64,000 nucleotides of DNA, from positions 48,253 to 112,252 of the forward strand of contig NZ_LSJA01000084.1 in NCBI RefSeq assembly GCF_001556515.1. The letters run 5' to 3'. Made by a program: the position numbers and the translations under genes. The notes beneath the pieces were generated by a model. It made no database searches and was not told where the DNA came from. It saw only the letters and a list, made by a program, of their open reading frames with translations. How positions within the stretch are numbered: position 1 is the first letter of the stretch; the number at the start of each line of letters is the position of its first letter. Source of the stretch: Caulobacter sp. CCH9-E1. Lineage in GTDB: Bacteria > Pseudomonadota > Alphaproteobacteria > Caulobacterales > Caulobacteraceae. Positions 47,684-57,888 of this stretch are shown one piece after another.

Positions 47684-49129
47684 TCACGCGTGACCAAAGG
47701 CGGCCGCGGCGGCCTTGGCGGCCGGATCCAGCCACACCAGGGCCACAAGCACGATCGGGAACGAGAAGATCGCGGCGGCGTAACCCACGGCGCGGGCCGA
47801 AGGCGACGGGACGTCGACCGCGCCGGCGGGCGCATCGAACCACATCGACTTGATCAAGCGCAGGTAATAGAACGCCGCGACGACCGAGCCGACCAGGCCA
47901 AGCACGGCGGCCCACTGCATCATCACGTCACCCGTGCCCAGGGCGGCCTTGAAGACATAGTACTTCGACCAGAAACCCGAGAACGGCGGCAGACCCAGGG
48001 CCGACAGCGAGAACGCGGTCATGGCGATGGCCACGCCCGGACGTTCCTTGATCAGACCGGCCATGTCCTCGATCGTCTCCATGGGCTTACCGTCACGGTT
48101 CAGAGCCTGCAGGCAGGCGAAGAAGCCGGTGACGTCGACCATGTAGAGGACCATGAAGACCAGCATGGATTGAAGGCCGATCTCGCCGCCGGTCGCGACA
48201 CCCAGCAGGGCGTAGCCGACATTGGCGATCGAGGAATAGGCCCACAGGCGCTTGAGGTTGGTCTGGGCCAGGCCCGCGAAGGCGCCGACGAAGACCGATA
48301 GCAGAGCCGCGATCACCAGGATCTGGCGCCATTGCTCGACCGCGCCCGGGAAGGCGTCGCCCAGTACGCGGGCGAACATCATCATGGCGGCCAGCTTCGG
48401 GGCGGCGGCGAAGAAGCCGACAACCGGGGTCGGGGCGCCTTCGTAGACGTCCGGCGTCCACATGTGGAACGGCGCGGCCGAAACCTTGAACGCCAGGCCG
48501 CAGATCAGGAACACCAGGCCGAACAGCAGGCCGACGCCGTGCGAACCACCATGGGCGGCGGCCAGGGCGATCTGGCTGAAGTGGGTCGAGCCGGTGAAGC
48601 CATAGATCAACGAGCTGCCATACAGCAGCAGGCCCGACGACAGCGCGCCCAGCACGAAGTACTTCAAGCCCGCTTCCGACGACTTGGCGTCGTCGCGGCG
48701 CATGGCGGCCAGAACGTACAGGGCCAGCGATTGCAGCTCGACGCCGACATAGAGGCTGATCAGGTCGCCGGCCGAGGCGGTGACGCCCATGCCGACGGCG
48801 GCCAGGATCACGAGGACGGCGTATTCGAACTTCTGGTCGCCGCGCTGGGCCAGCCAGCGGTCGCCGAGCACGACGGCCACGGCGCTCGACAGATAGATGG
48901 CCACCTTGGCGTAGGTCGCCGCGGCGTCGGCCGCATAGACGCCGCCGAAGGCGCGGCCGTGAGGCCCAAGGACCGCCGTGGCGGCGGCCGCAACCAGCGC
49001 GGCCACGGCCGCGAGGGTGAAGATCGCGCCGACCTTGCCCCGGAAGGCGCCGGCGACCAGCAGGACAAGCGCCGCGATCGCGAGGACGATCTCAGGCAGC
49101 ACGAGCGAGAAGTTGGCGAAAAACGTCAT
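47684..49129 (-). CDS. nuoN: NADH-quinone oxidoreductase subunit N
   Basis: Antiporter-like proton-pumping subunit of complex I, with about 14 membrane helices in 481 residues. Signatures include DLISLYVGVELQSLALYVLAA, GLKYFVLGALSSGLLLYGSSLIYG, FKVSAAPFHMWTPDVYEGAPTP and LAQTNLKRLWAYSSIANVGY, with the conserved membrane lysines and glutamate in these blocks. It is the last nuo gene, followed by birA after one base. Confidence 0.97.
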   Translation of the reverse strand: MTFFANFSLVLPEIVLAIAALVLLVAGAFRGKVGAIFTLAAVAALVAAAATAVLGPHGRAFGGVYAADAAATYAKVAIYLSSAVAVVLGDRWLAQRGDQKFEYAVLVILAAVGMGVTASAGDLISLYVGVELQSLALYVLAAMRRDDAKSSEAGLKYFVLGALSSGLLLYGSSLIYGFTGSTHFSQIALAAAHGGSHGVGLLFGLVFLICGLAFKVSAAPFHMWTPDVYEGAPTPVVGFFAAAPKLAAMMMFARVLGDAFPGAVEQWRQILVIAALLSVFVGAFAGLAQTNLKRLWAYSSIANVGYALLGVATGGEIGLQSMLVFMVLYMVDVTGFFACLQALNRDGKPMETIEDMAGLIKERPGVAIAMTAFSLSALGLPPFSGFWSKYYVFKAALGTGDVMMQWAAVLGLVGSVVAAFYYLRLIKSMWFDAPAGAVDVPSPSARAVGYAAAIFSFPIVLVALVWLDPAAKAAAAAFGHA

Positions 49130-49136
49130 AGGCCCC

Positions 49137-50621
49137 TCACCCGCCCAGGGCGGCGCGCCAGGCGCCGACCAACGCGTCGACGGAAGACGCGGTCAGGTTG
49201 AACACAAGATTGGGATAGATGCCCAGCACCAGGGTCATGATGATGAGCGGAACGAACAGCAGGATCTCGCGAGCATCCAGATCCGTGATGGTCTTGAGCT
49301 CGGGATTGGTGATCTCGCCGTACATGACCCGGCGATACAGCGTCAGGGCGTACATGGCCGACAGGATCACGCCGGTGGCGGCGACCACAGCCGTCCAGGT
49401 CGAGGCCTTGTAGACGCCGGTCATGGTCAGGATTTCACCGACGAAGCCCGAGGTGCCCGGCAGGCCGACATTGCCCATCGTGAACAGCAGGAACACGAAG
49501 GCGTAGTGCGGCATCCGGTTGGTCAGGCCGCCGTAGAAGGCGATCTCGCGGGTGTGCATGCGGTCATAGACGACGCCGACGCAGAGGAAGAGCGCCCCGG
49601 AGATCACGCCGTGGCTCAGCATCTGGAACAGGGCGCCCTGCTCGCCGGCCGCGTTGCCCGAGAAGATGCCCATGGTCACGAAGCCCATGTGGGCCACCGA
49701 CGAATAGGCAATCAGCTTCTTGATGTCGGTCTGACGGAAGGCCACCAGCGAGGTGTAGACGATGGCGATGGCCGACATGGCGAACACCAGCGGCTGGAAC
49801 ATCTCCGAGGCGTTCGGGAACATCGGCAGGCTGAAGCGCATGAAGCCGTAGCCGCCCATCTTCAGCAGGATGCCCGCCAGGATGACCGAACCGGCCGTCG
49901 GGGCTTCCACGTGGGCGTCGGGCAGCCAGGTGTGCACCGGCCACATCGGCATCTTCACCGCGAACGAGGCGAAGAAGGCCAGCCACAGCCAGGTCTGCAA
50001 CCACGGCGCGAACTTGAAGGTCATCAGCGCTGGGATCGACGAGGTGCCCGAGATGCTGATCATCGCCAGGATAGCGGCCAGCATCAGCACCGAGCCGAGC
50101 AGCGTGTAGAGGAAGAACTTGTAGGCCGCGTAGACGCGACGCTTGCCGCCCCAGATGCCGATGATCAGGAACATCGGGACCAGGCCGAACTCGAAGAACA
50201 GGTAGAACAGCACGAGATCCAGCGCGGCGAACACGCCGATCACCAGGGTCTCGAGGACCAGGAAGGCGATCAGGTACTCGACGACGCGCTTCTCGACCGA
50301 CTTCCAGCTGGCGATGATGCAGATCGGCAGCAGGAACGCCGTCAGCAGGACGAACAGCACCGAGATGCCGTCGACGCCCATGCGGTAGTGCAGGCCGGCG
50401 AACCAGGCGAAGTCTTCCACGAACTGGAAGCCAGGGTTCTTCGGATCGAATTGGACGGTCAGGATGATCGACAGGCCGAACGTGACCAGGGTGGTCACGA
50501 GCGCGATCCACTTGGCCAGGGTGTCGGTCTTTTCACCCGCGCCGTGCAGGGCGCGCGCGGCGAGGATCACCGCGACGCCGACGATGGGCGCGAAGGTCGT
50601 AAGGCTGAGAAGGCCGCTCAT
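49137..50621 (-). CDS. nuoM: NADH-quinone oxidoreductase subunit M
   Basis: Second antiporter-like subunit, 494 residues and about 14 helices. It has [36 protein letters not shown] [42 protein letters not shown] and [22 protein letters not shown] use the ATG at 50621, preceded by a GGGGACGGAG ribosome binding site. A TTG at 50639 overlaps the nuoL stop but adds only RGTEF. Confidence 0.97.
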   Translation of the reverse strand: MSGLLSLTTFAPIVGVAVILAARALHGAGEKTDTLAKWIALVTTLVTFGLSIILTVQFDPKNPGFQFVEDFAWFAGLHYRMGVDGISVLFVLLTAFLLPICIIASWKSVEKRVVEYLIAFLVLETLVIGVFAALDLVLFYLFFEFGLVPMFLIIGIWGGKRRVYAAYKFFLYTLLGSVLMLAAILAMISISGTSSIPALMTFKFAPWLQTWLWLAFFASFAVKMPMWPVHTWLPDAHVEAPTAGSVILAGILLKMGGYGFMRFSLPMFPNASEMFQPLVFAMSAIAIVYTSLVAFRQTDIKKLIAYSSVAHMGFVTMGIFSGNAAGEQGALFQMLSHGVISGALFLCVGVVYDRMHTREIAFYGGLTNRMPHYAFVFLLFTMGNVGLPGTSGFVGEILTMTGVYKASTWTAVVAATGVILSAMYALTLYRRVMYGEITNPELKTITDLDAREILLFVPLIIMTLVLGIYPNLVFNLTASSVDALVGAWRAALGG

Positions 50622-50635
50622 GAACTCCGTCCCCC

Positions 50636-52681
50636 TCAACGGAAGGCGTACAGGGCGAAGGTCAGCAGGCCGGCGACGCCGAGCAGCATGACAAACGCGT
50701 AGTGGTAGAGATAGCCGGTCTGCAGCTTGCCGGTGCGCTTGCCCACCTCATACGAGACGTGGCTGACGCCGTCCGGGCCCAGGCCGTCGATGATCTTCTG
50801 GTCGCCGCCCTTCCAGAACAGGTCGCCGAGGAACTTGGCCGCGCGCACGAAGGTGGCTTGGTACAGTTCGTCGAAGAACCACTTGTTGTAGAAGAAGACG
50901 TACAGCGGGCCCTTGCGCTCGGCCAGCTTCAGGCCCAGGCGCTCGTCCCCCTTGATCAGGTAGACATAGACCGCGATCAGCAAGCCGACCAGCGAAGCGA
51001 TCAGCGGGCTCCACTTCACCCACTCGGCCACCTCGTGCGCGTGGTGCAGCACTTGGTTGCTCGGAGCCGTGAAGATCGCGCCGCGCCAGAACTCTTCCTG
51101 GTGGTGGCCGACGAAGTAGCCGTTGAACACGAAGCCGGCGGCGATGGCGCCGATCGACAGCACGATCAGCGGGAACAGCATCACAGCGGGGCTCTCGTGC
51201 GGCTTGTGATCGTGGCCATGGCCGTGATCGTCGTGCGCATGGTCGTCATGGGCATGAGCGTCGTGCCCGTGGGCGTCATGAGCATGGTCGTCATGACCCC
51301 AGCGCGCCTTGCCGTTGAAGGTGAAGAACGCCAGGCGCCACGAGTAGAACGAGGTCAAGCCGGCCACCAGCACGCCGATCACCCAGGCGAACATGGCGAT
51401 GGAGTTGTGCCCCCCCGCGGCGAACGCCGCCTCGATGATGGTGTCCTTCGAGTAGAAGCCGGCGAAGCCCAGGTGCAGCGGCGGGAAGCCCAGGCCCGTA
51501 ATCGCGATCGTGCCGATCGTCATGGCGATGAAGGTGATCGGCAGCAGCTTGGCCAGGGCGCCGTACTTCCGCATGTCCTGCTCATGGTGCATGCCGTGGA
51601 TCACCGAACCGGCGCCCAGGAACAGCAGCGCCTTGAAGAAGGCGTGCGTGAACAGGTGGAACATGGCCGCCTGATAGGCGCCGACGCCGGCCGCGAAGAA
51701 CATGTAGCCCAGCTGCGAGCAGGTCGAGTAGGCGATCACGCGCTTGATGTCGTTCTGGGTCAGGCCGACCGTGGCGGCGAACAGGGCCGTCACCGCGCCG
51801 ATCACCGTCACGATGTTCTTGGCGACGGGCGCGTATTCGAACATCGGCGACAGCAGGCACAGCATGTAGACGCCGGCGGTCACCATGGTGGCCGCGTGGA
51901 TCAGGGCCGACACCGGGGTCGGGCCTTCCATGGCGTCCGGCAGCCAGGTGTGCAGGAAGAACTGCGCCGACTTACCCATCGCGCCGATGAACAGCAGGAA
52001 GCAGGCGATATCCATCAGCGGCCAGACGTGACCGGCGAACTCCCAGGTCTTGCCGGCGTTGGCCTGGATCATCGGGAACAGCTCGGCGAACTGGATCGTG
52101 CCGAACGCCCAGTAGGTCGTCATGATGCCGAGGGCGAAACCGAAGTCGCCGACGCGGTTGACGACGAAGGCCTTGATGGCCGCGGCGCTGGCCGAGGGCT
52201 TCTTGTACCAGAAGCCGATCAGCAGGTACGAGGCCAGCCCCACGCCTTCCCAGCCGAAGAACAGCTGCATGAAGTCGGCGGCGGTGACCAGCGACAGCAT
52301 GGCGAAGGTGAACAGCGACAGGTACGCGAAGAAGCGCGGCTTGCTGTCGTCCTCGGCCATGTAGCCCCAGGAATAGATGTGCACGAGGGCCGAGACCGTC
52401 GTGACCACGATCAGCATGGTCGCCGACAGGGCGTCGATGCGGATCGACCAGTTCGCCTGGAAGTCGCCGATGTGGATGAACGGCAGCAGGTTGACCGTGA
52501 AGGCCTCCATGTGCCCCCAGGTCCACTGGCTGAACGTATACCAGGACAGCGCGCAGGACAGGATCAGCGCGCCGGTGGTGACCGACTGCGAAGCCACGTC
52601 GCCGATGCGGCGGCCGAACAGGCCCGCGATGGCCGCGGCGATGATCGGCGCGAAAACGAGAATGGTGACAAGCGTCTGCAT
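50636..52681 (-). CDS. nuoL: NADH-quinone oxidoreductase subunit L, with a His/Asp-rich loop
   Basis: Third and most distal proton pump, 681 residues with the long lateral amphipathic helix typical of NuoL. It has [47 protein letters not shown] and [22 protein letters not shown]. An unusual loop at residues about 460-495 (51195-51303) is packed with histidine and aspartate (repeats of [20 protein letters not shown] type) before the membrane segment [13 protein letters not shown]. The ATG at 52681 is 8 bp past the nuoK stop. Confidence 0.97.
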   Translation of the reverse strand: MQTLVTILVFAPIIAAAIAGLFGRRIGDVASQSVTTGALILSCALSWYTFSQWTWGHMEAFTVNLLPFIHIGDFQANWSIRIDALSATMLIVVTTVSALVHIYSWGYMAEDDSKPRFFAYLSLFTFAMLSLVTAADFMQLFFGWEGVGLASYLLIGFWYKKPSASAAAIKAFVVNRVGDFGFALGIMTTYWAFGTIQFAELFPMIQANAGKTWEFAGHVWPLMDIACFLLFIGAMGKSAQFFLHTWLPDAMEGPTPVSALIHAATMVTAGVYMLCLLSPMFEYAPVAKNIVTVIGAVTALFAATVGLTQNDIKRVIAYSTCSQLGYMFFAAGVGAYQAAMFHLFTHAFFKALLFLGAGSVIHGMHHEQDMRKYGALAKLLPITFIAMTIGTIAITGLGFPPLHLGFAGFYSKDTIIEAAFAAGGHNSIAMFAWVIGVLVAGLTSFYSWRLAFFTFNGKARWGHDDHAHDAHGHDAHAHDDHAHDDHGHGHDHKPHESPAVMLFPLIVLSIGAIAAGFVFNGYFVGHHQEEFWRGAIFTAPSNQVLHHAHEVAEWVKWSPLIASLVGLLIAVYVYLIKGDERLGLKLAERKGPLYVFFYNKWFFDELYQATFVRAAKFLGDLFWKGGDQKIIDGLGPDGVSHVSYEVGKRTGKLQTGYLYHYAFVMLLGVAGLLTFALYAFR

Positions 52682-52689
52682 GACGTCGC

Positions 52690-52995
52690 TTAGCCCTTCA
52701 TCATGCTGGCGTCGTCAACCGCGATATCGCCGCGGTTGCGGAAGAAGGTGACAAGGATGGCCAGACCCACGGCCGCCTCGGCGGCGGCCACGGTCAGCAC
52801 GAACATCGCGAAGATCTGGCCCGCCACGTCGTGCAGATAGGCCGAGAACGCCACGAGATTGATGTTCACCGCCAGCAGGATCAGCTCGATCGACATCAGG
52901 ATGACGATGATGTTCTTGCGGTTCACGAAGATGCCGAAGACGCCGATCGTGAACAGGATCGCGGCGACGACGAGATAGTGCGGAAGGCCGATCAT
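52690..52995 (-). CDS. nuoK: NADH-quinone oxidoreductase subunit K
   Basis: Small membrane subunit (101 residues, three helices) in the proton path next to NuoJ. It carries the two conserved membrane glutamates in [14 protein letters not shown] and [15 protein letters not shown]. Its ATG overlaps the nuoJ stop by four bases (ATGA). Confidence 0.97.
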   Translation of the reverse strand: MIGLPHYLVVAAILFTIGVFGIFVNRKNIIVILMSIELILLAVNINLVAFSAYLHDVAGQIFAMFVLTVAAAEAAVGLAILVTFFRNRGDIAVDDASMMKG

Positions 52996-53609
52996 TCGGA
53001 GATCCCCTCACCCGGCTTGATCTGGACCAGCGTCATGCCGGTCTTGGGCGAGCGGGCGACCTGCTTGCCGATGTCCTGGCGTTTGACGCCCGGCTTGTGG
53101 CGCAGGGTCAGCACGATGGCGCCGATCATGGCGACCAGCAGCACCAGGCCCGCCAGTTGGAAGAAGAAGATGTAGTCGGTGTAGAGCACGCGACCGATCG
53201 CTTCGGTGTTCGGGACGCCGCCCGGCGAGGCGTTCGGCAGGCCGTTCTTGGCGGCCGCGCCGTTGGTCGCCACCGTCGCGGCGACGAACACCATCTCCAG
53301 CGTCAGGACCCCGCCGACCAGCCCGCCAATCGGCAGGTACTGGGCGAAGCCCTGGCGAAGCTCGGCGAAGTCCACGTCCAGCATCATGACGACGAACAGG
53401 AACAGCACCGCGACCGCGCCCACATAGACGACGATCAGCAGCATCGCGAGGAACTCCGCGCCCAGGAGGACGAAGAGGCCGGCGGCCGAGAAGAAGGCGG
53501 TGATCAGGAAGAGCACCGAGTGCACCGGGTTTCGAGCCGACACGACGAGAAGACCCGCCGCGATGGTCACGAAAGCCAGCAGATAGAAAGCGATCGCCTG
53601 CAAGGCCAT
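52992..53609 (-). CDS. nuoJ: NADH-quinone oxidoreductase subunit J
   Basis: Membrane subunit of 205 residues with five helices; [22 protein letters not shown] and [20 protein letters not shown] (the pi-bulge helix region) identify it. A loop of about 35 residues rich in alanine and asparagine ([17 protein letters not shown]) precedes the last helix. It restarts the operon after a 180-bp nuoI-nuoJ spacer containing large inverted repeats. Confidence 0.96.
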   Translation of the reverse strand: MALQAIAFYLLAFVTIAAGLLVVSARNPVHSVLFLITAFFSAAGLFVLLGAEFLAMLLIVVYVGAVAVLFLFVVMMLDVDFAELRQGFAQYLPIGGLVGGVLTLEMVFVAATVATNGAAAKNGLPNASPGGVPNTEAIGRVLYTDYIFFFQLAGLVLLVAMIGAIVLTLRHKPGVKRQDIGKQVARSPKTGMTLVQIKPGEGISE

Positions 53610-53675
53610 TGGCCCAGGTGCTCCCCTGAAAACTTAAAGTCCAATGGCGCGACGCCTTACGGCGCAACGCCCCGT

Positions 53676-53708
53676 GGAATTTTCCGGCTCTAGGAGCCGG
53701 TAAATTCC
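53676..53708. repeat. 15-bp inverted repeat in the nuoI-nuoJ spacer
   Basis: GGAATTTTCCGGCTC pairs with GAGCCGGTAAATTCC around a TAG loop with one mismatch. It is the first of two large hairpins in this spacer, which also contains tandem GGCGCRACGCC units at 53647-53671. No T tract follows on the minus strand. Confidence 0.75.
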
Positions 53709-53721
53709 GGTTTGTCTAGCT

Positions 53722-53771
53722 GGAGCTTGATGGCCGCCGAAACCGCGAACCACTTTCGGCTATCAAGCTCC
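53722..53771. repeat. Long two-part inverted repeat in the nuoI-nuoJ spacer
   Basis: An outer 10-bp perfect stem (GGAGCTTGAT/ATCAAGCTCC) encloses an inner 6-bp stem (CCGAAA/TTTCGG) and an 11-base loop. It sits 19 bp past the nuoI stop. A GATTC (GANTC methylation site) follows at 53777. It could be an mRNA-processing or attenuation element, or a member of an intergenic repeat family. Confidence 0.75.
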
Positions 53772-53789
53772 CCCGGATTCGCCCCGTCT

Positions 53790-54281
53790 TTAGCGGTAGG
53801 GCGCGTCCAACTCCAGATTCTTCGCGATCAGGCGCTCCCAGCGGTCGCCGTTATCGAGAAGACGTTCCTTGTCGTAGTAGAGCTCTTCGCGGGTTTCGGT
53901 CGCGAACTCGATGTTCGGCCCTTCCACGATGGCGTCGACCGGGCAGGCCTCCTGGCACAGGCCGCAGTAGATGCACTTGACCATGTCGATGTCGTAGCGG
54001 GTCGTGCGGCGGCTGCCGTCCTCGCGAGGCTCGGCCTCGATCGTGATGGCCTGGGCCGGACAAACGGCTTCGCACAGCTTGCAGGCGATGCAGCGCTCCT
54101 CGCCCGACGGATAGCGACGCAGGGCGTGCTCGCCGCGGAAGCGGGGCGACTGCGGGTTGCGCTCGTTCGGGTAGATCACGGTCTTCTTCGGCGCGACCAT
54201 GTACTTCATGGCCAGGCCGAAAGCGCCCGCGAAGTCCAGAAGGGCCGCGCCCTTGACCGCCTGAGTGATGCGCTGGAACAC
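53790..54281 (-). CDS. nuoI: NADH-quinone oxidoreductase subunit I (2x[4Fe-4S] ferredoxin)
   Basis: Carries clusters N6a and N6b in the peripheral arm. The 163-residue protein has the two CxxCxxCxxxCP motifs at Cys64/67/70/74 and Cys103/106/109/113, and an amphipathic N-terminal helix. The start is GTG at 54281 with an AGGAGAG ribosome binding site; the frame extends upstream but into the lipoprotein gene. It lies 10 bp after that gene. Confidence 0.96.
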   Translation of the reverse strand: MFQRITQAVKGAALLDFAGAFGLAMKYMVAPKKTVIYPNERNPQSPRFRGEHALRRYPSGEERCIACKLCEAVCPAQAITIEAEPREDGSRRTTRYDIDMVKCIYCGLCQEACPVDAIVEGPNIEFATETREELYYDKERLLDNGDRWERLIAKNLELDAPYR

Positions 54282-54291
54282 CAGAGCTCTC

Positions 54292-54516
54292 CTAACACTT
54301 TTCCTTGGGGAAGGGACGGACGTCCCTGCCCTGCTCTTTCTGCTGCCGTCGCAGGGTCTGCTCGAGGACGCACTTCTTGGTCTTGGCGTCTTCCTTGCGG
54401 CGCGCCTCGACCTTGTCCTCCAGCGTCCGCTGCGGCGGTCGCGGAATATTCGGCCCCCAGGTCGCACAGCCGGCCAGAAGGCCAACCATCGCGATCCCGA
54501 GGAGACCCCGCCTCAT
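54292..54516 (-). CDS. Small lipoprotein in the nuo operon (74 aa)
   Basis: A 74-residue protein with a lipoprotein signal peptide (residues 1-16, lipobox LLAGC with Cys17) and a short, very charged mature part rich in lysine, arginine and glutamate ([17 protein letters not shown]). Position +2 of the mature protein is alanine, so export to the outer membrane by Lol is possible. Two further cysteines occur (residues 49 and 74). It overlaps the preceding lipoprotein gene by four bases (ATGA). I recognise no family. Confidence 0.75.
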   Translation of the reverse strand: MRRGLLGIAMVGLLAGCATWGPNIPRPPQRTLEDKVEARRKEDAKTKKCVLEQTLRRQQKEQGRDVRPFPKEKC

Positions 54517-54752
54517 TTCCCCGCCCGGGGAATGACGCAGGTGTAGTTCGACAACTGGGCCGGATCACCGCCGTCCTGCTTGGACTGGATGACCCCGCCG
54601 TCAGCCTTGCACTTCTCGCCCGCGCGCCGCAGGTCGTCATAGCTGACGACCCCGTCGCCCAGGGAATATGAGCGGTCCGGCGCCGAAACGGCCTGGCAGG
54701 CCGCCAAGGTCAGGCCGCTAAGGCCCAGGGCGATCAGCGCGCTCCGGCGCAT
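54513..54752 (-). CDS. Small lipoprotein in the nuo operon (79 aa)
   Basis: A 79-residue protein with a lipoprotein signal peptide ([19 protein letters not shown], lipobox LAAC with Cys19) and a mature domain of about 60 residues with two cysteines (48 and 72) that could form a disulphide. Its ATG shares a base with the nuoH stop (TGATG) and its own stop overlaps the next lipoprotein gene, so it is locked into the operon. No family recognised. Confidence 0.75.
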   Translation of the reverse strand: MRRSALIALGLSGLTLAACQAVSAPDRSYSLGDGVVSYDDLRRAGEKCKADGGVIQSKQDGGDPAQLSNYTCVIPRAGK

Positions 54753-55816
54753 CAGGCCCCCGGACCGAAAACGCGCCAGGCGGCGACCGCGGCCACCAGC
54801 ACCAGCGAGGTCGGCAGGAACACCTTCCACCCCAGGCGCATCAGCTGGTCGTAGCGGTAGCGAGGGACGATGGCCTTCGCCATGGCGAACATGAAGAACC
54901 AGAAGACGATCTTGGCGTAGAACACCAAGGCCAGCAGCAGGTTGACCAGGAACGGCGGCCAGCCAGCCGTGAAGTCGATCGGGAAGCCCGGGTTCCAGCC
55001 GCCGAAGAACAGCACGCTGATCATGGCGCACATCAAGACGATGTTCGAATACTCGGCCACCATGAACAGCAGGTACGGCGTCGAGCTGTACTCGACCTGG
55101 TAACCGGCCACGAGTTCGGATTCGGCTTCGGGAAGGTCGAACGGCGGGCGGTTCGTCTCGGCGAGGCCCGAGATGTAGAACATGCCCATGGCCACGACCA
55201 TGACCGGCAGCAGGATGATGTTCTTGAGGCCGCCGCCGCCGAACACGTTCCAGTTCCAGATCCAGCCCGACTGCTTCTCGACGATGGTCGACAGGTTCAT
55301 CGAACCGGCCAGCAGGATCACCGTGATGATGATCAGGCCGATCGAAACTTCGTAGGACACCATCTGCGCCGCCGAGCGCAGCGCGCCCAGAAACGGGTAC
55401 TTCGAGTTCGAAGCCCAGCCGCCCATGATGATGCCGTAGACGCCCAGCGAGCTCATCGCCAGCAGGTACAGGATGCCGACGTTGAGGTTCGAGACGACCC
55501 AGCCCGGCGCAAACGGCACGACGGCCCAGCCGACGAAGGCCAGGATCAGGCTGATCAGCGGCGCCAGCAGGAAGACGACCTTGTCGGCGCCGGCCGGGAC
55601 CACGATTTCCTTCAGCACGAACTTGAAGAAGTCGGCGAAGGACTGCAGCAGGCCGAAGGGACCCACGACGTTGGGGCCTTTGCGCATCTGGACGCCGGCC
55701 CAGATCTTGCGGTCAGCCAACAGCAGGAAGGCCAGGCTCAAGAGAACCCAGATCACGACCAGCAGGATCCCGCCGGTCGTCAGGCCAAACCAGAGAAGCG
55801 GATTGGTCGAGTCCAC
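54752..55816 (-). CDS. nuoH: NADH-quinone oxidoreductase subunit H
   Basis: Membrane subunit that forms most of the quinone channel; 354 residues, eight helices. Visible are [76 protein letters not shown] (read in parts), and [18 protein letters not shown]. The start is GTG 55816. It follows nuoG by 3 bp. Confidence 0.97.
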   Translation of the reverse strand: MDSTNPLLWFGLTTGGILLVVIWVLLSLAFLLLADRKIWAGVQMRKGPNVVGPFGLLQSFADFFKFVLKEIVVPAGADKVVFLLAPLISLILAFVGWAVVPFAPGWVVSNLNVGILYLLAMSSLGVYGIIMGGWASNSKYPFLGALRSAAQMVSYEVSIGLIIITVILLAGSMNLSTIVEKQSGWIWNWNVFGGGGLKNIILLPVMVVAMGMFYISGLAETNRPPFDLPEAESELVAGYQVEYSSTPYLLFMVAEYSNIVLMCAMISVLFFGGWNPGFPIDFTAGWPPFLVNLLLALVFYAKIVFWFFMFAMAKAIVPRYRYDQLMRLGWKVFLPTSLVLVAAVAAWRVFGPGA

Positions 55817-55819
55817 GAT

Positions 55820-57883
55820 TTACTCCGCGGCGATCTTGGCGGCGCCGGAAGCCACGGCCGCGCATTCGGCCATGGTCACGCTGGCGCGCGCGATGGGGTT
55901 GGTCAGGTGAAAGGCCTTGATCGGGCTCTCGAACGGCGCGTCAGACGCTTCGCCCGCGCCGCCCAAAGCGCCCACGTCGAAGACGGTGGGAATGCTGCCC
56001 GGCGCATAGTCGATCTGGCCGAAAGTCGGATGGTCGGCGAACAGCTTGGCGCGCAGCTGGTCAAGGCTGTCATAGGGCAGCTTGTGACCGAGCACTTCGG
56101 ACAGCGCTCGCAGGATCGACCAGTCTTCCTTGGCCTCGCCCTTCGGGAACACGGCGCGCTTGCCTTGCTGCACGCGGCCTTCGAGGTTCACGTAGAGGCC
56201 GTTCTTCTCGGTGTAGGCCGCGCCCGGCAGGATCACATCGGCCTTGTGCGCGCCGGCGTCGCCGTGCGTGCCGAGATAAATCTTGAAGGCGCCGGTGGCC
56301 GAGGTTTCGCACTCGTCGGCGCCCAGCAGGAACAGGACGTCCAGAGCGCCCGGCTTCAGCATGTCGGCCGTCGACAGACCACCCTCGGCCGGGACGAAGC
56401 CCATGTCGAGGCCGGCGACGCGCGCGGCGGCGGTGTGCAGGACGTTCCAGCCGTTCCAGCCCTCGCGGACGACCTTCATGGTCTTGGCGAGACCGGCGGC
56501 GGCCTTGAGGATCGCCGCGCCGTCGGCGCGGGCCAGAGCGCCCTGGCCGATGATGATGGCGGGACGCTCGGCGGCCTTCAGGGCGGCGACGAAGTCGCTC
56601 TTGCTCTTGGCCAGGCCCGACAGCGTCTGAGCGCCCGCGCCCAGGTAGTCGTAGCCGAAGGTCAGATCGGTCTGCTCGCCAATCACGCCGAAGCGGGTCT
56701 TGCCAGCCAGCCACTGCTTGCGGAAGCGGGCGTTCAGGACCGGAGCCTCAAGGCGCGGATTGGCGCCGACGAACAGCACCACGTCGGCGTTCTCGATGCC
56801 GGCGATGGTCGAGTTGAACAGCCAGCCCTCGCGCGGACCGACGCCCAGGGCCGAACCGTCCTGGCGGCTGTCGAGGTTCTTCACGCCCAGAGCGGTGAAC
56901 AGGTCCTTGGTCGCCTTCAGGCTTTCAGCGTCCTGCAGGTCGCCGGCGATGACGCCGATGCGTTCCGGCTTGGCCGCCTTGATCTTGCCGGCGACGGCCG
57001 CGAAGGCCTCGGCCCAGGTGGCCGGCTTCAGCTTGCCGTCGACGCCGCGAACATACGGACGATCCAGACGCTGACGCTGCAGGCCGTCGACCGCGTAGCG
57101 GGTCTTGTCCGAGATCCACTCTTCGTTGACGTCGTCATTGACGCGCGGCAGCACGCGAAGGACAGCGTTACCGCGGGCGTCGACCCGAATGGCCGAGCCC
57201 AAGGCGTCCATGACGTCGACGCTTTCGGTCTTCTTCAGCTCCCACGGACGCGCCTCGAACGCGTAGGGCTTCGAGGTCAGGGCGCCGACCGGGCACAGGT
57301 CGATCACGTTGGCGCTGAGCTCCGACGTCACCGCCGCGCCCAGATAGGTCGTGATTTCAACGTCTTCGCCGCGCGAGATCAGGCCGATCTCCGGGGAACC
57401 GGCGACTTCGGTGATGAAGCGGACGCAGCGCGTGCACTGGATGCAGCGCGTCATCACGGTCTTGATCAACGGGCCCATCGACTTCTCTTCGACGGCGCGC
57501 TTGTTCTCTTCGTAGCGGCTGTCGTCGCGACCATAGCCCATGGCCTGATCCTGCAGATCGCACTCGCCGCCCTGGTCGCAGATCGGGCAATCCAGCGGGT
57601 GGTTGATGAGCAGGAACTCCATCACCCCTTCGCGGGCCTTCTTGACCATCGGGGTCTTGGTGAAGATCTCCTGGCCTTCGGCGGCCGGCAGGGCGCACGA
57701 AGCCTGCGGCTTCGGCGGGCCGGGCTTCACCTCGACCAGGCACATCCGGCAGTTGCCGGCGATGGACAGGCGTTCGTGGTAGCAGAAGCGCGGGATCTCC
57801 TCGCCGGCCAGCTCCGCGACCTGCAGAACCGTCATGCCGGGTTCGAACTCGACTTCGACGCCGTTGACCTTGGCGATTGCCAT
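55820..57883 (-). CDS. nuoG: NADH-quinone oxidoreductase subunit G
   Basis: Large peripheral-arm subunit (687 residues) with clusters N1b, N4 and N5. The N-terminal ferredoxin part has CYHERLSIAGNCRMCLVE, the His-containing CPICDQGGECDLQDQ motif, CIQCTRCVRF and CPVGALTSKP. The remaining 450 residues are a molybdopterin-oxidoreductase-like domain without molybdenum. The E. coli-type extra N7 cluster motif is not evident. It lies 5 bp after nuoF. Confidence 0.97.
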   Translation of the reverse strand: MAIAKVNGVEVEFEPGMTVLQVAELAGEEIPRFCYHERLSIAGNCRMCLVEVKPGPPKPQASCALPAAEGQEIFTKTPMVKKAREGVMEFLLINHPLDCPICDQGGECDLQDQAMGYGRDDSRYEENKRAVEEKSMGPLIKTVMTRCIQCTRCVRFITEVAGSPEIGLISRGEDVEITTYLGAAVTSELSANVIDLCPVGALTSKPYAFEARPWELKKTESVDVMDALGSAIRVDARGNAVLRVLPRVNDDVNEEWISDKTRYAVDGLQRQRLDRPYVRGVDGKLKPATWAEAFAAVAGKIKAAKPERIGVIAGDLQDAESLKATKDLFTALGVKNLDSRQDGSALGVGPREGWLFNSTIAGIENADVVLFVGANPRLEAPVLNARFRKQWLAGKTRFGVIGEQTDLTFGYDYLGAGAQTLSGLAKSKSDFVAALKAAERPAIIIGQGALARADGAAILKAAAGLAKTMKVVREGWNGWNVLHTAAARVAGLDMGFVPAEGGLSTADMLKPGALDVLFLLGADECETSATGAFKIYLGTHGDAGAHKADVILPGAAYTEKNGLYVNLEGRVQQGKRAVFPKGEAKEDWSILRALSEVLGHKLPYDSLDQLRAKLFADHPTFGQIDYAPGSIPTVFDVGALGGAGEASDAPFESPIKAFHLTNPIARASVTMAECAAVASGAAKIAAE

Positions 57884-57888
57884 TCTCG

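Noticed and set aside
49000..52700. Long plus-strand frames opposite nuoM and nuoL, very rich in His/Gln/Asp/Arg
   Set aside because: Composition is that of reverse-complemented membrane-protein codons; no starts with ribosome binding sites.
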